The notes: a model not told the origin generated them from the sequence alone. 64,000 nt of DNA from Pseudooceanicola marinus (GCF_002786295.1 NZ_PGTC01000022.1:86373-150372); one strand, 5' to 3'; counted from the stretch's first letter, positions 25,955-36,898 are shown. Program-made: numbers and translations.

Positions 25955-28159
25955 TCAGCCGAGGATGGCGTTCAGCGTGGCCGAGGGGCGCATCACCGCA
26001 GCGGTCTTGTCGAAGTCGCCGTGGTAGTAGCCGCCCAGATCGACCGCCTGGCCCTGGGCCGCGGCCAGTTCACCGGTGATCTCCGCTTCCTTCTCGGCCA
26101 GCTGGGCCGCGATCGGGGCGAAGTGGCCGGCCAGGTCCGCGTCGTCGGACTGGGCCGCCAGGGCTTCGGCCCAGTAGCGGGCGAACCAGTAGTGGCTGTC
26201 GCGGTTGTCGGGTTCCCCTACCTTGCGCGAGGGCGAGCGGCCGTTGTCGAGGATGCCCTGCGTTGCGGCATCCACCGCCTCGCCCAGCACCTTTGCCTTG
26301 GCGTTGCCCTTGGCATTGCCCAGGAACTTGAAGCTCTCGCCGAGGGCACAGAACTCGCCCAGGCTATCCCACCGCAGGTGGTTCTGTTCCATCAGTTGCT
26401 GCACGTGCTTGGGGGCCGAGCCACCAGCGCCGGTCTCGAACAGACCGCCGCCCTGCATCAGCTTCACGATCGACAGCATCTTGGCGGAGGTCGCCAGTTC
26501 CAGGATCGGGAAGAGGTCGGTCAGGTAGTCACGCAGCACGTTGCCGGTGATGGCGATGGTGTTCTCGCCCTTGGTGATCGTCTCCAGCGAGGCAACTGTG
26601 GCTTCGCGGGGCGCCATGATCTCGAACTTGTCGGCCACGCCCTTGGCCTCCAGGATCGGCTTCACGAAGGAGATCAGCTCGGCGTCGTGGGCGCGGGCTT
26701 CGTCCAGCCAGAAGATGGCGCGGTAGCCGGTTTCGGCCTGACGTTCGATGGCCAGGTTCACCCAGTCCTCGATCGGCGCCTTGCGCGCGGAGGCGGAGCG
26801 CCAGATGTCGCCCTTCTCCACGCTGTGCGAATGCAGCACGGTGCCGTCTTCCAGGATCATCTTCACGGTGCCCGCGGCGGGGATCTCGAAGGTGGTCGGG
26901 TGGGAGCCGTATTCCTCGGCCTTCTGGGCCATCAGGCCGATGTTCTGGACGGTGCCGGCGGTGGCCGGGTCCAGTTTGCCGTTCGCCTTGAAGTACTCGA
27001 TCGTCGCGTCATAGACCGGTGCGTAGGAGCTGTCGGGGATCACGCAGTTGGTGTCGTGCTGGGCGTTGTCCGGGCCCCAGCCCTTGCCGCCGTCGCGGAT
27101 CAGCGCGGGCATGGAGGCGTCGATGATGACGTCGGAGGGCACGTGCAGGTTGGTGATGCCCTTGTCGGAGTTCACCATGTACATCGGCGGACGCGTCTCA
27201 CGGACCTCTTCGATGGCTGCCAGGATCTCCGGCTCGTCCTTGACGCGCTCCAGCAGGGCGCCCAGGCCGCCGTTGGGGTTCACGCCCAGCTCCTTCATCT
27301 TGTCGCCGTACTTTTCGAACACGGGCTTGAGCCATTCCTTCACCGCGTGGCCGAAGATGATCGGGTCGGAGACCTTCATCATGGTGGCCTTCATGTGCAG
27401 CGAGAAGAGGGTGCCGGCCTTCTTGGTTGCCTCGATCTGTTCCGCCAGGAAGGCGTCCAGAGCCGCGGCGGACATGTAGGTCGCATCGACCACGGTGCCA
27501 GCGGGGTAGGAGACGGCCTCTTTCAGGACGGTTTCGCCCTCTGCGGTTTCCAGCACGATCTTGGCGGTCGCGGCGTCGGCCAGGGTGGTGGATTTCTCGT
27601 TCGAGAAGAAGTCGCCCGAGGACATGGCCGAGACGGTGGTCTTGCTGTCGGCGGTCCATTCCCCCATGCGGTGCGGGTTGTTCTGGGCGTATTTCTTCAC
27701 CGCAGCGGCCGCGCGACGGTCGGAGTTGCCTTCGCGCAGCACCGGGTTCACGGCGGAGCCCTTGATGGTGTCGTACTTGGCGCGGACGGCCTTCTCTTCG
27801 TCGGTCGAGGGCTCATAGGGGTAGTCGGGCAGGGCATAGCCCTGGGCCTGCAGTTCCTTCACCGCGGCCACCAGCTGCGGCTCGGAGGCGGAGATGTTGG
27901 GCAGCTTGATGACGTTCGCCTCGGGGGTCTTCACCAGCTCGCCCAGGGCGGCCAGGTCGTCTTCCTGGCGCTGCTCTTCGGTCAGATACTCGGGGAAGGT
28001 GGCGATGATGCGGCCGGCGAGCGAGATGTCGCGGGTGCCGATGGTCACGCCGGCGGGCGCGGCGAAGGCCCGGATGATCGGCAGCAGGGAGGCGGAGGCC
28101 AGTTCGGGCGCTTCGTCTACCTTGGTATACACAATATCGGGCGTCTGTTTGTCAGCCAT
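25955..28159 (-). CDS. icd: NADP-dependent isocitrate dehydrogenase, monomeric type
   Basis: The 734-residue length and motifs ([26 protein letters not shown] at the start; [55 protein letters not shown]) identify the monomeric (about 80 kDa) isocitrate dehydrogenase. It converts isocitrate to 2-oxoglutarate and CO2 with NADP in the TCA cycle, in the cytoplasm. GGGAGAAGAAAC precedes the ATG. It is a single-gene unit with its own terminator. The monomeric form is unrelated in length to the homodimeric Icd found in many other bacteria. Confidence 0.96.
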   Translation of the reverse strand: MADKQTPDIVYTKVDEAPELASASLLPIIRAFAAPAGVTIGTRDISLAGRIIATFPEYLTEEQRQEDDLAALGELVKTPEANVIKLPNISASEPQLVAAVKELQAQGYALPDYPYEPSTDEEKAVRAKYDTIKGSAVNPVLREGNSDRRAAAAVKKYAQNNPHRMGEWTADSKTTVSAMSSGDFFSNEKSTTLADAATAKIVLETAEGETVLKEAVSYPAGTVVDATYMSAAALDAFLAEQIEATKKAGTLFSLHMKATMMKVSDPIIFGHAVKEWLKPVFEKYGDKMKELGVNPNGGLGALLERVKDEPEILAAIEEVRETRPPMYMVNSDKGITNLHVPSDVIIDASMPALIRDGGKGWGPDNAQHDTNCVIPDSSYAPVYDATIEYFKANGKLDPATAGTVQNIGLMAQKAEEYGSHPTTFEIPAAGTVKMILEDGTVLHSHSVEKGDIWRSASARKAPIEDWVNLAIERQAETGYRAIFWLDEARAHDAELISFVKPILEAKGVADKFEIMAPREATVASLETITKGENTIAITGNVLRDYLTDLFPILELATSAKMLSIVKLMQGGGLFETGAGGSAPKHVQQLMEQNHLRWDSLGEFCALGESFKFLGNAKGNAKAKVLGEAVDAATQGILDNGRSPSRKVGEPDNRDSHYWFARYWAEALAAQSDDADLAGHFAPIAAQLAEKEAEITGELAAAQGQAVDLGGYYHGDFDKTAAVMRPSATLNAILG

Positions 28160-28532
28160 GTTTCTTCTCCCTTTCGCGATCTTCGGAAGGTCCGGCCTGG
28201 AACGGCGCGGCGTCGGTTGGACGGTCGGTCATCCGGGCGGCGCCCGGGGACAGGCGGAGGCCCCCGGGTGCGGGGGCGTCCCGCAAATCCCTAGAGGCTG
28301 GGCGGGGGGAAGGCAAGTTTGCAGAGCCTTGCCACGCGGGGTTTCGCGCTATCAGCCGGGCGTTGCGCCCGTGGCTGCCGGGGGAGGGGGCCTTGCCCCC
28401 CGTCCCGGCGGGGCCGGGACACCCCCCGCGAGTATTTCCGACAAGGTGAAGCAGGGGGGCAGAGCGAAGGGCGGCCTGTGCCCCGCCCGTGGCAGCCGGG
28501 CAGGGGCCTCTGGCAAAAGTGGGGCGCGCCGT
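28160..28532. other. Gene-free region between icd and glpK
   Basis: No convincing coding frame. It holds the icd promoter region near 28160-28220, GC-rich palindromic stretches near 28250-28280, and copy 2 of the intergenic repeat at 28424-28451. Confidence 0.6.
28424..28451 (+). repeat. Intergenic repeat, copy 2
   Basis: CCCCCGCGAGTATTTCCGA followed by CAAGGTGAAGC. It aligns with the 25369-25401 copy over the TATTTnnnACnAGGTGAAG core. Confidence 0.5.
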
Positions 28533-30026
28533 TCAGAACCCCTGGGCGGCGGTGACGGCGCGCTTCCAGCCGTCGTAGAGGCGGGCGCGTTCGTCGTCTT
28601 CCATCGCCGGGGCGAAGGAGCGGTCCAGCGCCCAGTTCTCGGCAAAGCCCGCCTGGTCGGGGTAGAGGCCCGCGCGGTGGCCTGCCAGCCAGGCGGCGCC
28701 CAGCACGGTGGTTTCCACGTTGGCCGGGCGATCCACCGGGGCGCCGAGGATGTCCGAGAGGAACTGCATGGCGTAGTCCGAGGCGCTCATGCCGCCATCG
28801 ACGCGCAGGGTGGCGCCTTGGCCATGGGCCTCGCTGTCCCAGTCGGCGTGCATCGCCTCCAGCAGGTCGCGGGTCTGGAAGCCTACCGATTGCAGGGCGG
28901 CGCGGGCGAATTCCGCAGGACCCGAGTTGCGGGTGAGGCCAAAGATTGCGGCGCGACACTCGGCATTCCAGTAGGGGGCGCCCAGGCCGGTGAAGGCGGG
29001 CACCAGCACCAGCGTCTGGGTCGGATCGGCGCGTTCGGCCAGGGGCTGCGTCTCGGCGGCCTCGCGGATGATCTTCAGCCCGTCGCGCAGCCACTGCACG
29101 ACGGCGCCGGCGATGAAGATCGAGCCTTCCAGCGCATAGGTCCGCTTGCCGTCCAGCTGGTAGGCCACGGTGGTCAGCAGCCGGTGCGAGGAGCGCACCA
29201 GCTCATCCCCGGTGTTCAGCAGGGCAAAGCAGCCGGTGCCATAGGTGGATTTCACCATGCCGGGGGTGAAGCAGGCCTGGCCGATGGTCGCGGCCTGCTG
29301 GTCGCCCGCCACGCCGAGGATCGGGATCGGGCGGCCGAAGAGATCGGGGCGGGTGGTGCCGAAGTCATCGGCGCAGTCGCGGATCTCGGGCAGCATCGAT
29401 AGGGGGATGTCCAGCAGATCGCAGATCTCTTCCGACCAGGTGCCCGCCTCGATGTCGTAGAGCAGGGTGCGGGCGGCGTTGGTGGCATCGGTCACATGGG
29501 CCGCGCCGCCGGTCAGTTTCCAGATCAGGTAGGTATCGACCGTGCCGAAGATCAGCTTGCCGGCCTCCGCCGCCTCCCGCGCGCCCTCGACCGTGTCGAG
29601 CAGCCATTTGACCTTGGTGCCGGAGAAGTAGGGATCGAGCAGCAGGCCGGTGATCTCGGTCACCCGGGCCTCGTGGCCCTGATCGCGCAGCCGGGCGCAG
29701 AGATCGGAGGTGCGGCGGTCCTGCCAGACGATGGCGCGATGGATCGGGCGGCCGGTTTCGCGATCCCAGATCAGTGTCGTCTCGCGCTGGTTTGTGATGC
29801 CGATCCCGGCGATCTGGTCGGGGCTGACGCCCGCCTTCTCGATCGCCGCGCGGCAGGTGGCGGCGGTGGAGGACCACAGGTCGGAGGCGTCATGTTCGAC
29901 CCAGCCCGACTGCGGGTAGTGCTGGGGAAATTCCTGCTGGGCGGAGGCGACGGGGGCCATGTCGGCGTCGAAGATCAGCGCCCGGGTCGAGGTGGTGCCC
30001 TGGTCGATGGCGAGAATATGGGTCAT
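28533..30026 (-). CDS. glpK: Glycerol kinase
   Basis: A 497-residue FGGY-family kinase of normal length. It opens [20 protein letters not shown], has the SGWVEHDA and [17 protein letters not shown] blocks, [12 protein letters not shown], and the C-terminal [20 protein letters not shown]. It phosphorylates glycerol to glycerol-3-phosphate, the substrate of the GlpD protein encoded 53 bp upstream on the same strand. GGAGGAGACC precedes the ATG. Confidence 0.96.
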   Translation of the reverse strand: MTHILAIDQGTTSTRALIFDADMAPVASAQQEFPQHYPQSGWVEHDASDLWSSTAATCRAAIEKAGVSPDQIAGIGITNQRETTLIWDRETGRPIHRAIVWQDRRTSDLCARLRDQGHEARVTEITGLLLDPYFSGTKVKWLLDTVEGAREAAEAGKLIFGTVDTYLIWKLTGGAAHVTDATNAARTLLYDIEAGTWSEEICDLLDIPLSMLPEIRDCADDFGTTRPDLFGRPIPILGVAGDQQAATIGQACFTPGMVKSTYGTGCFALLNTGDELVRSSHRLLTTVAYQLDGKRTYALEGSIFIAGAVVQWLRDGLKIIREAAETQPLAERADPTQTLVLVPAFTGLGAPYWNAECRAAIFGLTRNSGPAEFARAALQSVGFQTRDLLEAMHADWDSEAHGQGATLRVDGGMSASDYAMQFLSDILGAPVDRPANVETTVLGAAWLAGHRAGLYPDQAGFAENWALDRSFAPAMEDDERARLYDGWKRAVTAAQGF

Positions 30027-30079
30027 GCGGTCTCCTCCCGTTTTTCTCTGGCCGCTTTTCCTCCGGCCTGATCCTTCTG

Positions 30080-31696
30080 TCAGGTCAGGTTGTTCTGACG
30101 GCTCCGTTCCTCGGCCATCCAGGCGTCCAGCGCAGCGATCTGGTCCTCGTTCAGACGTAGCCCAAGCTTGGTGCGGCGCCAGACCACGTCTTCTGCGGTG
30201 CGGGCATATTCGCGGGTCATCAGGTGGCGTACCTCGGCCTCCGACAGCCCCGCGCCGAAATCCCGGCCCAGGTCGGCGGCGCTGCTGGCGTCGCCCAGGA
30301 TCTCCGCCGCTTCGGTGCCGTAGTGGCGGAAGAGGCGTTGCGCGCCCGAGGGGCCGAGGAAGGGATAGGCCTTCAGCAGCTCGGCGATGCGGTGCTCGGC
30401 CTCCTCCACCGGGAAGTCGCCACCGGGCAGAGGGCGGCCCGCGGTCCAGGGCGCGCGGATCGTCGGGAAATGCTCTGCCAGGTGGTCCATCGCATGTTCC
30501 GCCAGCCGCCGGTAGGTGGTGATCTTGCCGCCGAAGACCGACAGCAGGGGTGGACCGCTGCCCTCCATCCGCAGGGTGTAGTCGCGGGTGGCGGCGGAGG
30601 CCGAGGAGGCCCCGTCGTCATAAAGCGGGCGGACGCCCGAGTAGGTCCAGACCACCTGGGCACGGGTCACCGGCTCGCGGAAGTATTCCGAGGCGAAGGC
30701 GCAGAGATAGTCGATCTCCGTCTCGGTGATTTCGGGGGGCTGATCGGGGTCGGGGTGGTCCATGTCGGTGGTGCCGATCAGGGTGTAGTCCTGTTCGTAG
30801 GGGATGGCGAAGATGATCCGCCCGTCGGAACCCTGGAAGAAATAGCATTTGTCGTGGTCGTAAAGCCGCCGCGTGACGATGTGCGATCCGCGCACCAGGC
30901 GGATGCCGGCCTCGGAGTTGCGGCCCAGGGTGCCGTTCAGCATGTCCGCGACCCAGGGGCCGGCAGCATTGACCAGCGCCTTCGCGCTGATCTGGCGGGT
31001 CTCGCCCGTCTCGGCATCCTGCAAGTCGACCTGCCAGCCGTCGCCGTCGGGCCGCGCGCCCGTGACCTTGGTGCGGGGCAGGATCTGCGCGCCCCAGCGG
31101 GCGGCGTCGCGGGCGTTCAGCACCGTCAGCCGGGCGTCCTGCACCCAGGCGTCGGAATACTCGAAGGCGCGGTGCAGGCTGTCCTTCAGCGGCGCGCCCT
31201 CGCGGGTGCCGTCCAGCGACAGGGATTTCGTTCCCGGCAGGATCTCCCGCCCGCCCAGATTGTCGTAGAGGAACAGGCCCAACCGGATCAGCCAGGCCGG
31301 GCGACGGCCCTTCATCCAGGGCATCACCAGCTTCAGCAGGCGCGAGGTGGGCGTCGAATTCTCGAACCGCATCTCGGGGTGGATCGGCAGCACGAAGCGC
31401 ATGGGCCAGGAGATATGCGGCATCGCCTTCAGCAGCTGTTCGCGTTCGATCAGCGACTCGCGCACCAGGCGGAATTCGAAATATTCGAGGTAGCGCAGGC
31501 CGCCGTGAAATAGCTTGGTCGAGGCGGAGGAGGTGGCGCCGGCCAGGTCGCCCATCTCCGCCAGCCCGACGCGCAGGCCCCGGCCCGCGGCGTCTCGGGC
31601 GATGCCGCAGCCATTGACGCCGCCGCCGATGACGAAAAGGTCGAAGCGGTCGGTCGGGGGGGCTGTGGCAGGCGTGGCGGTCTCGGGCGCGGACAT
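30080..31696 (-). CDS. glpD: Aerobic glycerol-3-phosphate dehydrogenase
   Basis: The 538-residue flavoprotein has the FAD-binding start [23 protein letters not shown] and the family signature [22 protein letters not shown], with the C-terminal DAO_C-like region after about residue 400. It oxidises glycerol-3-phosphate to dihydroxyacetone phosphate at the inner membrane and passes electrons to quinone. The first about 14 residues are a low-complexity TA-rich tail. It is upstream of glpK, forming a glycerol-use operon. Confidence 0.95.
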   Translation of the reverse strand: MSAPETATPATAPPTDRFDLFVIGGGVNGCGIARDAAGRGLRVGLAEMGDLAGATSSASTKLFHGGLRYLEYFEFRLVRESLIEREQLLKAMPHISWPMRFVLPIHPEMRFENSTPTSRLLKLVMPWMKGRRPAWLIRLGLFLYDNLGGREILPGTKSLSLDGTREGAPLKDSLHRAFEYSDAWVQDARLTVLNARDAARWGAQILPRTKVTGARPDGDGWQVDLQDAETGETRQISAKALVNAAGPWVADMLNGTLGRNSEAGIRLVRGSHIVTRRLYDHDKCYFFQGSDGRIIFAIPYEQDYTLIGTTDMDHPDPDQPPEITETEIDYLCAFASEYFREPVTRAQVVWTYSGVRPLYDDGASSASAATRDYTLRMEGSGPPLLSVFGGKITTYRRLAEHAMDHLAEHFPTIRAPWTAGRPLPGGDFPVEEAEHRIAELLKAYPFLGPSGAQRLFRHYGTEAAEILGDASSAADLGRDFGAGLSEAEVRHLMTREYARTAEDVVWRRTKLGLRLNEDQIAALDAWMAEERSRQNNLT

Positions 31697-31792
31697 GGGG
31701 GATCTCCCTCTGGGGCGTCGCGCGCAGATGACATCGGCTGGCGCCGGTTGTCAAAGCGATGCGGCGTGAGAGGGCGTGAACGTGGTGGCCCC

Positions 31793-31811
31793 GCGCGGCA
31801 GCCTGCCGCGC
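31793..31811. repeat. GC hairpin after the HAD phosphatase gene
   Basis: GCGCGGC (31793-31799) pairs with GCCGCGC (31805-31811), 7 bp after the phosphatase stop. There is no T-run; it may be a weak terminator or processing site before glpD. Confidence 0.4.
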
Positions 31812-31818
31812 CAGGGGA

Positions 31819-32463
31819 TCAGCTGAGGCGGGCGACCAGGGCCGGCAGTTCCGCGAAGTCCGAGAAGGCGGCGCGGCAGGTCAGCCCCCCGCCGCCCTTG
31901 CGGTAGCCGTTGGTGTAGAGAAGGAAGGGCACGTCGGCGCGCAGGGCCGTCTCCGCATCCGTCTCGCTGTCGCCGATGTAGATCTGCGCGCCCACGTCGC
32001 CCAGCCGGTCGAAGGTGCTGTGCAGCGGCGCCGGATCCGGCTTGCGACGGTTCAGCGTGTCACCCCCGACGATGGCGTCGAAGGCGCCGTCGAGGTCCAG
32101 GTGGCGCAGCACCGCGCGGGCCGGGCGTTCGGGCTTGTTGGTGCACAGGCCCAGCCGATGGCCCTCGGTCGACAGGCTGGCCAGGATCTCGGGCACGCCC
32201 GGGTAGACCCGGGTCAGCTCGACCGCCGTGTCGTAGTGTTTCATGAACTCCGTCAGCATGCGGGGCTTCAGGCAGGGGTCCAACTCGCGCGAGGCGATCA
32301 TGCGATCGACGAAGGTGGGGACCCCTTCCCCCATGAACCGGCGTGTTTCCGGCAGCGACAGCGGGCGCGCTTCCAGCGCGGCCAAGATGCCGTTGGCGAT
32401 GCCGCGGACGTCGGGCGCGCTGTCGATCAGCGTCCCGTCAAGATCGAATACAAGGCGTGCCAT
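31819..32463 (-). CDS. gph: HAD family phosphatase, phosphoglycolate phosphatase-like
   Basis: A 214-residue HAD hydrolase. Motif I is VFDLDGTLIDS (nucleophile Asp7, acid Asp9), motif II LCTNKPERP, motif III KPDPAPLH, motif IV YIGDSETDAETA. The layout matches Gph-type phosphoglycolate phosphatases, which remove phosphate from 2-phosphoglycolate. Its position next to glpD and glpK leaves open a role on another small phosphate ester. Symbol assigned by family resemblance. Confidence 0.85.
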   Translation of the reverse strand: MARLVFDLDGTLIDSAPDVRGIANGILAALEARPLSLPETRRFMGEGVPTFVDRMIASRELDPCLKPRMLTEFMKHYDTAVELTRVYPGVPEILASLSTEGHRLGLCTNKPERPARAVLRHLDLDGAFDAIVGGDTLNRRKPDPAPLHSTFDRLGDVGAQIYIGDSETDAETALRADVPFLLYTNGYRKGGGGLTCRAAFSDFAELPALVARLS

Positions 32464-32690
32464 GCCCCTCCCTACTCATAAACAATGTCACCGGTCCGGG
32501 TGCCTTACGTCTTCAGCCCCCGAAGCGGTGCCTCCCTTCCTTCTGCCTAGGCCGGGGGGAGGTGCGGGCAAAGCGAAGCCTGACGCCATGCGGGCGGCCA
32601 GATAGCCTGTGCCCAAAGCTTTGGCAATCGGGGTCAGACAGGTGGCAGGGAATAAAGACTCGCGGTTCTAATCCGGCGCGGTGCGTCGGG

Positions 32691-33200
32691 TCAGTGGCCG
32701 TCCAGCGCCAGCGGCGCGGCGTAGCCACGGTTGGCGTGGACCAGCGGCTTGCCGGGGGCGCCCAGCACCACCTCCTCCACCGCGCCGAAGACGACGTAGT
32801 GGGTGCCGACAAGCTGGGCCGCGTCGATGCGGCAGACGAAGGAGCAGATGGCCCCGTCGAGGCGCGGCACGCCCAGAGAGGTGTCGTGCCAGGTTCCCGC
32901 GTCGAAGCGCGAGGCGAGATCGGGCACCCGGCCGGCGAAGGCGTCCGAGATGCGCGCCTGGTCCTCGCGCAGGACATTGACGCAGAAGGTGCCGTTTTCG
33001 CGAATGGGGTCCACCGCGCTGACCTTGTGGTAGAGGCAGACCAGCAGGGTGGGACGTTCGGTATCCGCCGAAACGGAGGCCATGGCCGACACGGTGACGC
33101 CGGCGCGTCCCGCCGGGCCGTCGGTGGTCACCACGTTGACGGTGGTGGCCGCACGGGACATGGCCTCTAGGAAGTTCTGGCGGAGGGGGTCTTCAGACAT
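32691..33200 (-). CDS. Flavin reductase family protein (FMN-binding split barrel)
   Basis: A 169-residue protein with the HpaC/flavin-reductase pattern: FLEAMSRAATTVNVVTTDGPAGRAGVTVSAMASVSADTERPTLLVCL and then FCVNVLREDQ. Proteins of this family reduce FMN or FAD with NAD(P)H and hand it to a partner monooxygenase. Its start overlaps the end of the Rieske oxygenase gene by 8 bp, so the two are coupled. A flavin reductase without an FeS domain is an unusual partner for a Rieske enzyme. Confidence 0.88.
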   Translation of the reverse strand: MSEDPLRQNFLEAMSRAATTVNVVTTDGPAGRAGVTVSAMASVSADTERPTLLVCLYHKVSAVDPIRENGTFCVNVLREDQARISDAFAGRVPDLASRFDAGTWHDTSLGVPRLDGAICSFVCRIDAAQLVGTHYVVFGAVEEVVLGAPGKPLVHANRGYAAPLALDGH

Positions 33201-34320
33201 CGGGTATCCTGTTCGCGATCCAGCGGGCGAATTCGTAGTTGGGGCGTTCCAGATGGCTCAGCGCGCCGGGACGGGCCAACCGCCCCTGCATGCCGCGCCA
33301 GACGCGTTCGGTGCATCCACGATCCTCGTCATTGACGTGATCGAGAAGGCCTTTCAATGCGGAAAAATGTGTCTCCGCGTCGGGGTCGGCGGCGAAGTCG
33401 GGGTGCAGCCCGCCGCCATAGAGGATCTTCACGTGGCCGGGCCCGTCGGGGGTCAGGCAGAGATACCAGAAGTAGCCCGGCGTCAGCGTAATCAAGAGCG
33501 AGGGGTAGATCGCCATCAGCCAGGTGCGCAGCCGGTCCTCGCCCTGCAGCGTCGTGTTGTCCTTGTGGGCGATCGACAGGGCGATGCTGTCGTCTTTCAG
33601 GATGTGGTGATAGTTGAAATGCGCCTTGCCTTCGGGGCAGGTCATCTGCCGCAGGTTCACCGCGCCGCCGATGGTGCCGCCGTGGCACATGGGCAGGTGA
33701 TAGGATTCCATGAAGTTCTCGGCCAGGATCTTCCAGTTGGTGTTCCAGCGGTGCTCTTCGCGGAAGGTCTCCACGTAGTCGGCCATGCCGAGGTAGCCCA
33801 CCAGGTCGTCGACCTCTGCCAGTTGCTCCTGTGGTTCGGGCAGGTCGGGGTTCAGGGTGACCATGATCCAGCCGTTCCAGTCGACGCAGCGGATGGCGGG
33901 CAGGCTGTTGGCCTCCTTGCAGAAGCTCTGGTTCATGTCCATCGCCGGCGCCCCGCGCAGCGAGCCGTCCAGCGCATAGGTCCAGGCGTGGTAGGGGCAG
34001 GTGATGACGCGCACGCGGCCGCGGCCCTCCAGCAGGGTCGACATGCGGTGGCGACAGACGTTGGACATGGCGCGCAGCACGCCCTCGCGGTCGCGCAGCA
34101 CCAGGATCGGTTCGCCCGAGATCTCCATCGTCAGGTAATCGCCGGGTTCCTTCAGCGCGTCCACGCGACCCGCGCACAGCCAGGATGTCGCGAAGACATG
34201 CTCCTGCTCCAGCGCCTGGAAGCTTTCCGAGGTATAGACCGACACCGGCATGGCCTGCGCCCTTTCGAAGGGCACGGCGACATTGGCGCGCAGTTCGGCG
34301 GCGGGATCATGGACGTTCAT
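33193..34320 (-). CDS. Rieske-type aromatic ring-hydroxylating or quaternary-amine oxygenase, alpha subunit
   Basis: A 375-residue oxygenase. The Rieske [2Fe-2S] ligands are Cys89-x-His91 and Cys108-x2-His111 (VCRHRM...TCPYHAW). The catalytic domain holds ENFMESYHLPMCH with the mononuclear iron histidines. Length and layout are close to the single-component alpha subunits that act on benzoate-like acids or on carnitine and betaine. ATG at 34320 is preceded by AGGAGAG; the longer frame is not used. The reductase and ferredoxin expected for this family are not in the window. Substrate unknown. Confidence 0.9.
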   Translation of the reverse strand: MNVHDPAAELRANVAVPFERAQAMPVSVYTSESFQALEQEHVFATSWLCAGRVDALKEPGDYLTMEISGEPILVLRDREGVLRAMSNVCRHRMSTLLEGRGRVRVITCPYHAWTYALDGSLRGAPAMDMNQSFCKEANSLPAIRCVDWNGWIMVTLNPDLPEPQEQLAEVDDLVGYLGMADYVETFREEHRWNTNWKILAENFMESYHLPMCHGGTIGGAVNLRQMTCPEGKAHFNYHHILKDDSIALSIAHKDNTTLQGEDRLRTWLMAIYPSLLITLTPGYFWYLCLTPDGPGHVKILYGGGLHPDFAADPDAETHFSALKGLLDHVNDEDRGCTERVWRGMQGRLARPGALSHLERPNYEFARWIANRIPDV

Positions 34321-35013
34321 CTTGCTCTCCTGGGGTGGCCTGGTGGAACGGCGCGGCTGGATCTCGACCGGGCGAACCCGGGGGAGGTCGTTTGCAAGCA
34401 CCTGATTTCCATTGCGGCACCTCTTGCCCCTAGAAAGCAAGGAAGATCTGCCGAAGGCAACGGTCGGATCCGTGCGGAGGATGAAAGCGGGATGTGGAAT
34501 TGGGCAACGGCTTTTCCGGGCAGGGGCCGGCGGACCCGTTCGCGAGGTCGCGCCATGGCCTGAAACGCGACCGCCGGCCCGATGACCGCTTTACCACTTC
34601 GGAGAGGACGAGGGTGCGCAGCGACACCGACAGAAGCGCGGTCGCAGCGAGGCTGTGGAGTTTCTAGGGTCAGCGACGCCGGACGTAGAAGATCCCGTTT
34701 CTGCGAACGAGATGAAGCCCCCACTTTCTCGACGGTTCGCGCGGTCTACACTGCGCACGATGTGAACCAGTCTGTGAACCACCAGGACGTGGACACGGGG
34801 GGGCGCTCGATAAACGGCTATCCTATTGGAAGACTGAAATTTTCGAGGAAATTGGCTGGGGTGGTAGGATTCTAAGCTAAGTTATTGAACTACATGTAAA
34901 ATATAGAAAACTATAGTATATGGTGTCAATTCATTTTGGGCAGAAATGAAGAATGTGCCACAGGTGGTGCCCCATCTCGCGCGGGGGTCGTGTGCGTCGT
35001 CGTAATCCTCGGC
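34321..35013. other. Gene-free region with an AT-rich patch
   Basis: No supported gene. Positions about 34835-34955 are clearly AT-rich against the GC-rich background (for example ACATGTAAAATATAGAAAAC near 34892). It marks a change between the Rieske locus and the LysR region and may be an old insertion boundary or hold a promoter. Confidence 0.5.
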
Positions 35014-35910
35014 TCAGGACGCGGCCTTGCTGCTGCGCGCCATGTTCAGGAAAGCGGAGAACCCGGCGGAGGGATTGCGGCGCCCCGGGTAATAGAGGCA
35101 GAAACCGGGGCGCGGGGGCGTCCAGTCTTCGAGCATGCGGATCATGCGGCCGCTCGCAATGTCCTCCGCCACATCCTGTTCGATGAAATAGCCGATGCCG
35201 ACGCCATCCAGGACGGCTGATCTGGCGACCTCGGCCTCGTCTATGGTCAGCCGCCCCTTCGCGTCGAACATCACGACCTCGCCGTCTTTCTCGAACTGCC
35301 AGCGATAGAGCGCGCCGTTCGGAAGGCGGACCCGGATGCAGTCCTGCACCGGCAGGTCGGCCGGGCTGCGGGGGGCTTCCTTCCTCGCCAGCCAGCCGGG
35401 CGAGGCGACGACCGCATGCCGCTGTGGGATCCCGAGCGGCAGGGCGATCATGTCACGCGGCACGAGGTCGGCTGGCCGGACCCCGATGTCGAACCCTTCC
35501 GCCACGATGTCGACCAACCGGCCTTCTGTGACGAGGTCGACCTCCATCTCCGGATAGCGGCGCAGGAACTCCAGGACGAGCGGCGCGATGGCCCGCCCGG
35601 CCTGGACCGAGGCGTTGATGCGCAGCTGTCCCGAGGGCGTCTCGCGCAGCGCGCGGGCCTGGTCCAGTGCGTCGCGGATATCGCCGAGGGCCGGGGAAAC
35701 ACGGTCGATGAAGGACCGGCCCGCATCCGTCAGCGACACGCTGCGGGTGGTCCGGTTGAAAAGCCGCACGCCCAGATCGCCCTCGAGCCTGGCAATCATG
35801 TGCGACAGGGCGGTGGTAGAGACATCGAGGTCCAGCGCCGCCGCGCGAAAGCTGCCCAGGCGTGCAATCGCCTGAACCGCGTCGAGCGTCCTGAGACTGA
35901 CATCCTTCAT
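35014..35910 (-). CDS. LysR family transcriptional regulator
   Basis: A 298-residue LTTR of normal length. The N-terminal HTH is [58 protein letters not shown]. The effector domain starts near residue 90 ([23 protein letters not shown]). It is divergent from the SnoaL-like gene, 98 bp away, and LysR regulators often control such a neighbour. The ligand is not evident. Confidence 0.92.
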   Translation of the reverse strand: MKDVSLRTLDAVQAIARLGSFRAAALDLDVSTTALSHMIARLEGDLGVRLFNRTTRSVSLTDAGRSFIDRVSPALGDIRDALDQARALRETPSGQLRINASVQAGRAIAPLVLEFLRRYPEMEVDLVTEGRLVDIVAEGFDIGVRPADLVPRDMIALPLGIPQRHAVVASPGWLARKEAPRSPADLPVQDCIRVRLPNGALYRWQFEKDGEVVMFDAKGRLTIDEAEVARSAVLDGVGIGYFIEQDVAEDIASGRMIRMLEDWTPPRPGFCLYYPGRRNPSAGFSAFLNMARSSKAAS

Positions 35911-36008
35911 TGTCCCGATTCTGTCATCGCTGGATGCAGTTTTATCCCGATTATCGGGGCGCCGGTCGATCCCTATCTTTCTTTCATCCCCCGAAAAGGA
36001 GCGTTCCG

Positions 36009-36329
36009 ATGAACCTGCCAGACCCGATCCAGACCTATTTCACCGCCCGCGCGCCGCAGGATGCCTGCCTGCTGGCCGCAGCCTTCGCGCCCCATGCCGA
36101 GGTTCAGGACGAAGGCCAGACGCTGCAAGGGGCGCAGCAGATCATCAGCTGGTGGCAGGCGGCCAAGGCGAAATACAACCACAGCGCGGAGCCACTGGAG
36201 ATGACGGAGGCCGATGGCAAGACGGTCGTGCGCGCCCGTGTCAGCGGAGATTTCCCCGGAAGTCCGGCCGTTCTGACCTTCCGTTTCGGGCTGAGCGGTG
36301 ACCGGATCACCTGTCTGGAGATCGGATGA
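36009..36329 (+). CDS. SnoaL-like (NTF2 superfamily) small protein
   Basis: A 106-residue protein with the NTF2-like order: [44 protein letters not shown], followed by a beta-rich half ending [19 protein letters not shown]. Proteins of this shape act as small isomerases, hydratases or lipocalin-like ligand binders. The ATG at 36009 follows AAAAGGAG. It is divergent from the LysR gene, which likely controls it. Confidence 0.8.
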   Translation: MNLPDPIQTYFTARAPQDACLLAAAFAPHAEVQDEGQTLQGAQQIISWWQAAKAKYNHSAEPLEMTEADGKTVVRARVSGDFPGSPAVLTFRFGLSGDRITCLEIG

Positions 36330-36898
36330 TTATCGGGCTCATACACCACAACGGGACGTGGCCACTGGTCAACGGCGCGACATGGGAAGGTCAGGGGCGC
36401 CGACAAAAGACAAAAAGGTCCCGCAATAGTCGGCGCAGCCGGATCGGGCATTTCAGATAGTAACGGAGCTCGGTCAGCCTTGCGCCACGACACAGGAGCC
36501 TCGAGTTCTATTCTCGGCCGGGACTGCATGTTTCTTCGAGGTGAAGGATCATGAGATCGGCCGCTTTTCTCTGCGGCGGAACATCAGCGACGCAGCGCGT
36601 CAAATACGCCCGATGGTTGATTGCAAGGTTCGATGGCGTCGTCGCCGCACAAGAAATACGGCAACTCGCTGAACGACGAGGTCGCAACTTTTGGTGCGAA
36701 CAATGTCGGCGTTCTGTAATTTGGTGTGCGCTCTGCCGCGAGCGTCGACAGGCGGCCATCATCGACCTTGTTCAGGGCGTTGGTGTGGGCAGTTGTGCCG
36801 TCGCGCTCCCCCGGATCACCAGGGTTTTGGGTGGTTGAGGCAGTTTCATACAGGGCGGGGGCGAGTAGGCTGCGGCGCTGCGGCCTGGCGGAGGACGT
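36330..36898. other. Gene-free region, probably decayed sequence
   Basis: No frame with a clear start, ribosome site and family match. Short open frames exist on both strands (for example plus 36551-36838), but their composition does not look like a real protein. The segment is less GC-rich than its surroundings and may be remains of a mobile element. Confidence 0.4.

Noticed and set aside
26021..28294. 757-residue plus-strand frame
   Set aside because: It lies entirely opposite the isocitrate dehydrogenase gene and has no protein-like pattern.
32650..32700. A GGTTCTAATCC-like T-arm suggesting a tRNA
   Set aside because: The neighbouring bases do not form a 5-bp T-stem and no complementary acceptor stem or anticodon arm could be found upstream.
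36508..36838. Short frames on both strands in the gap after the SnoaL-like gene
   Set aside because: No ribosome binding site, unusual composition and no recognisable family; kept only as an unassigned region.
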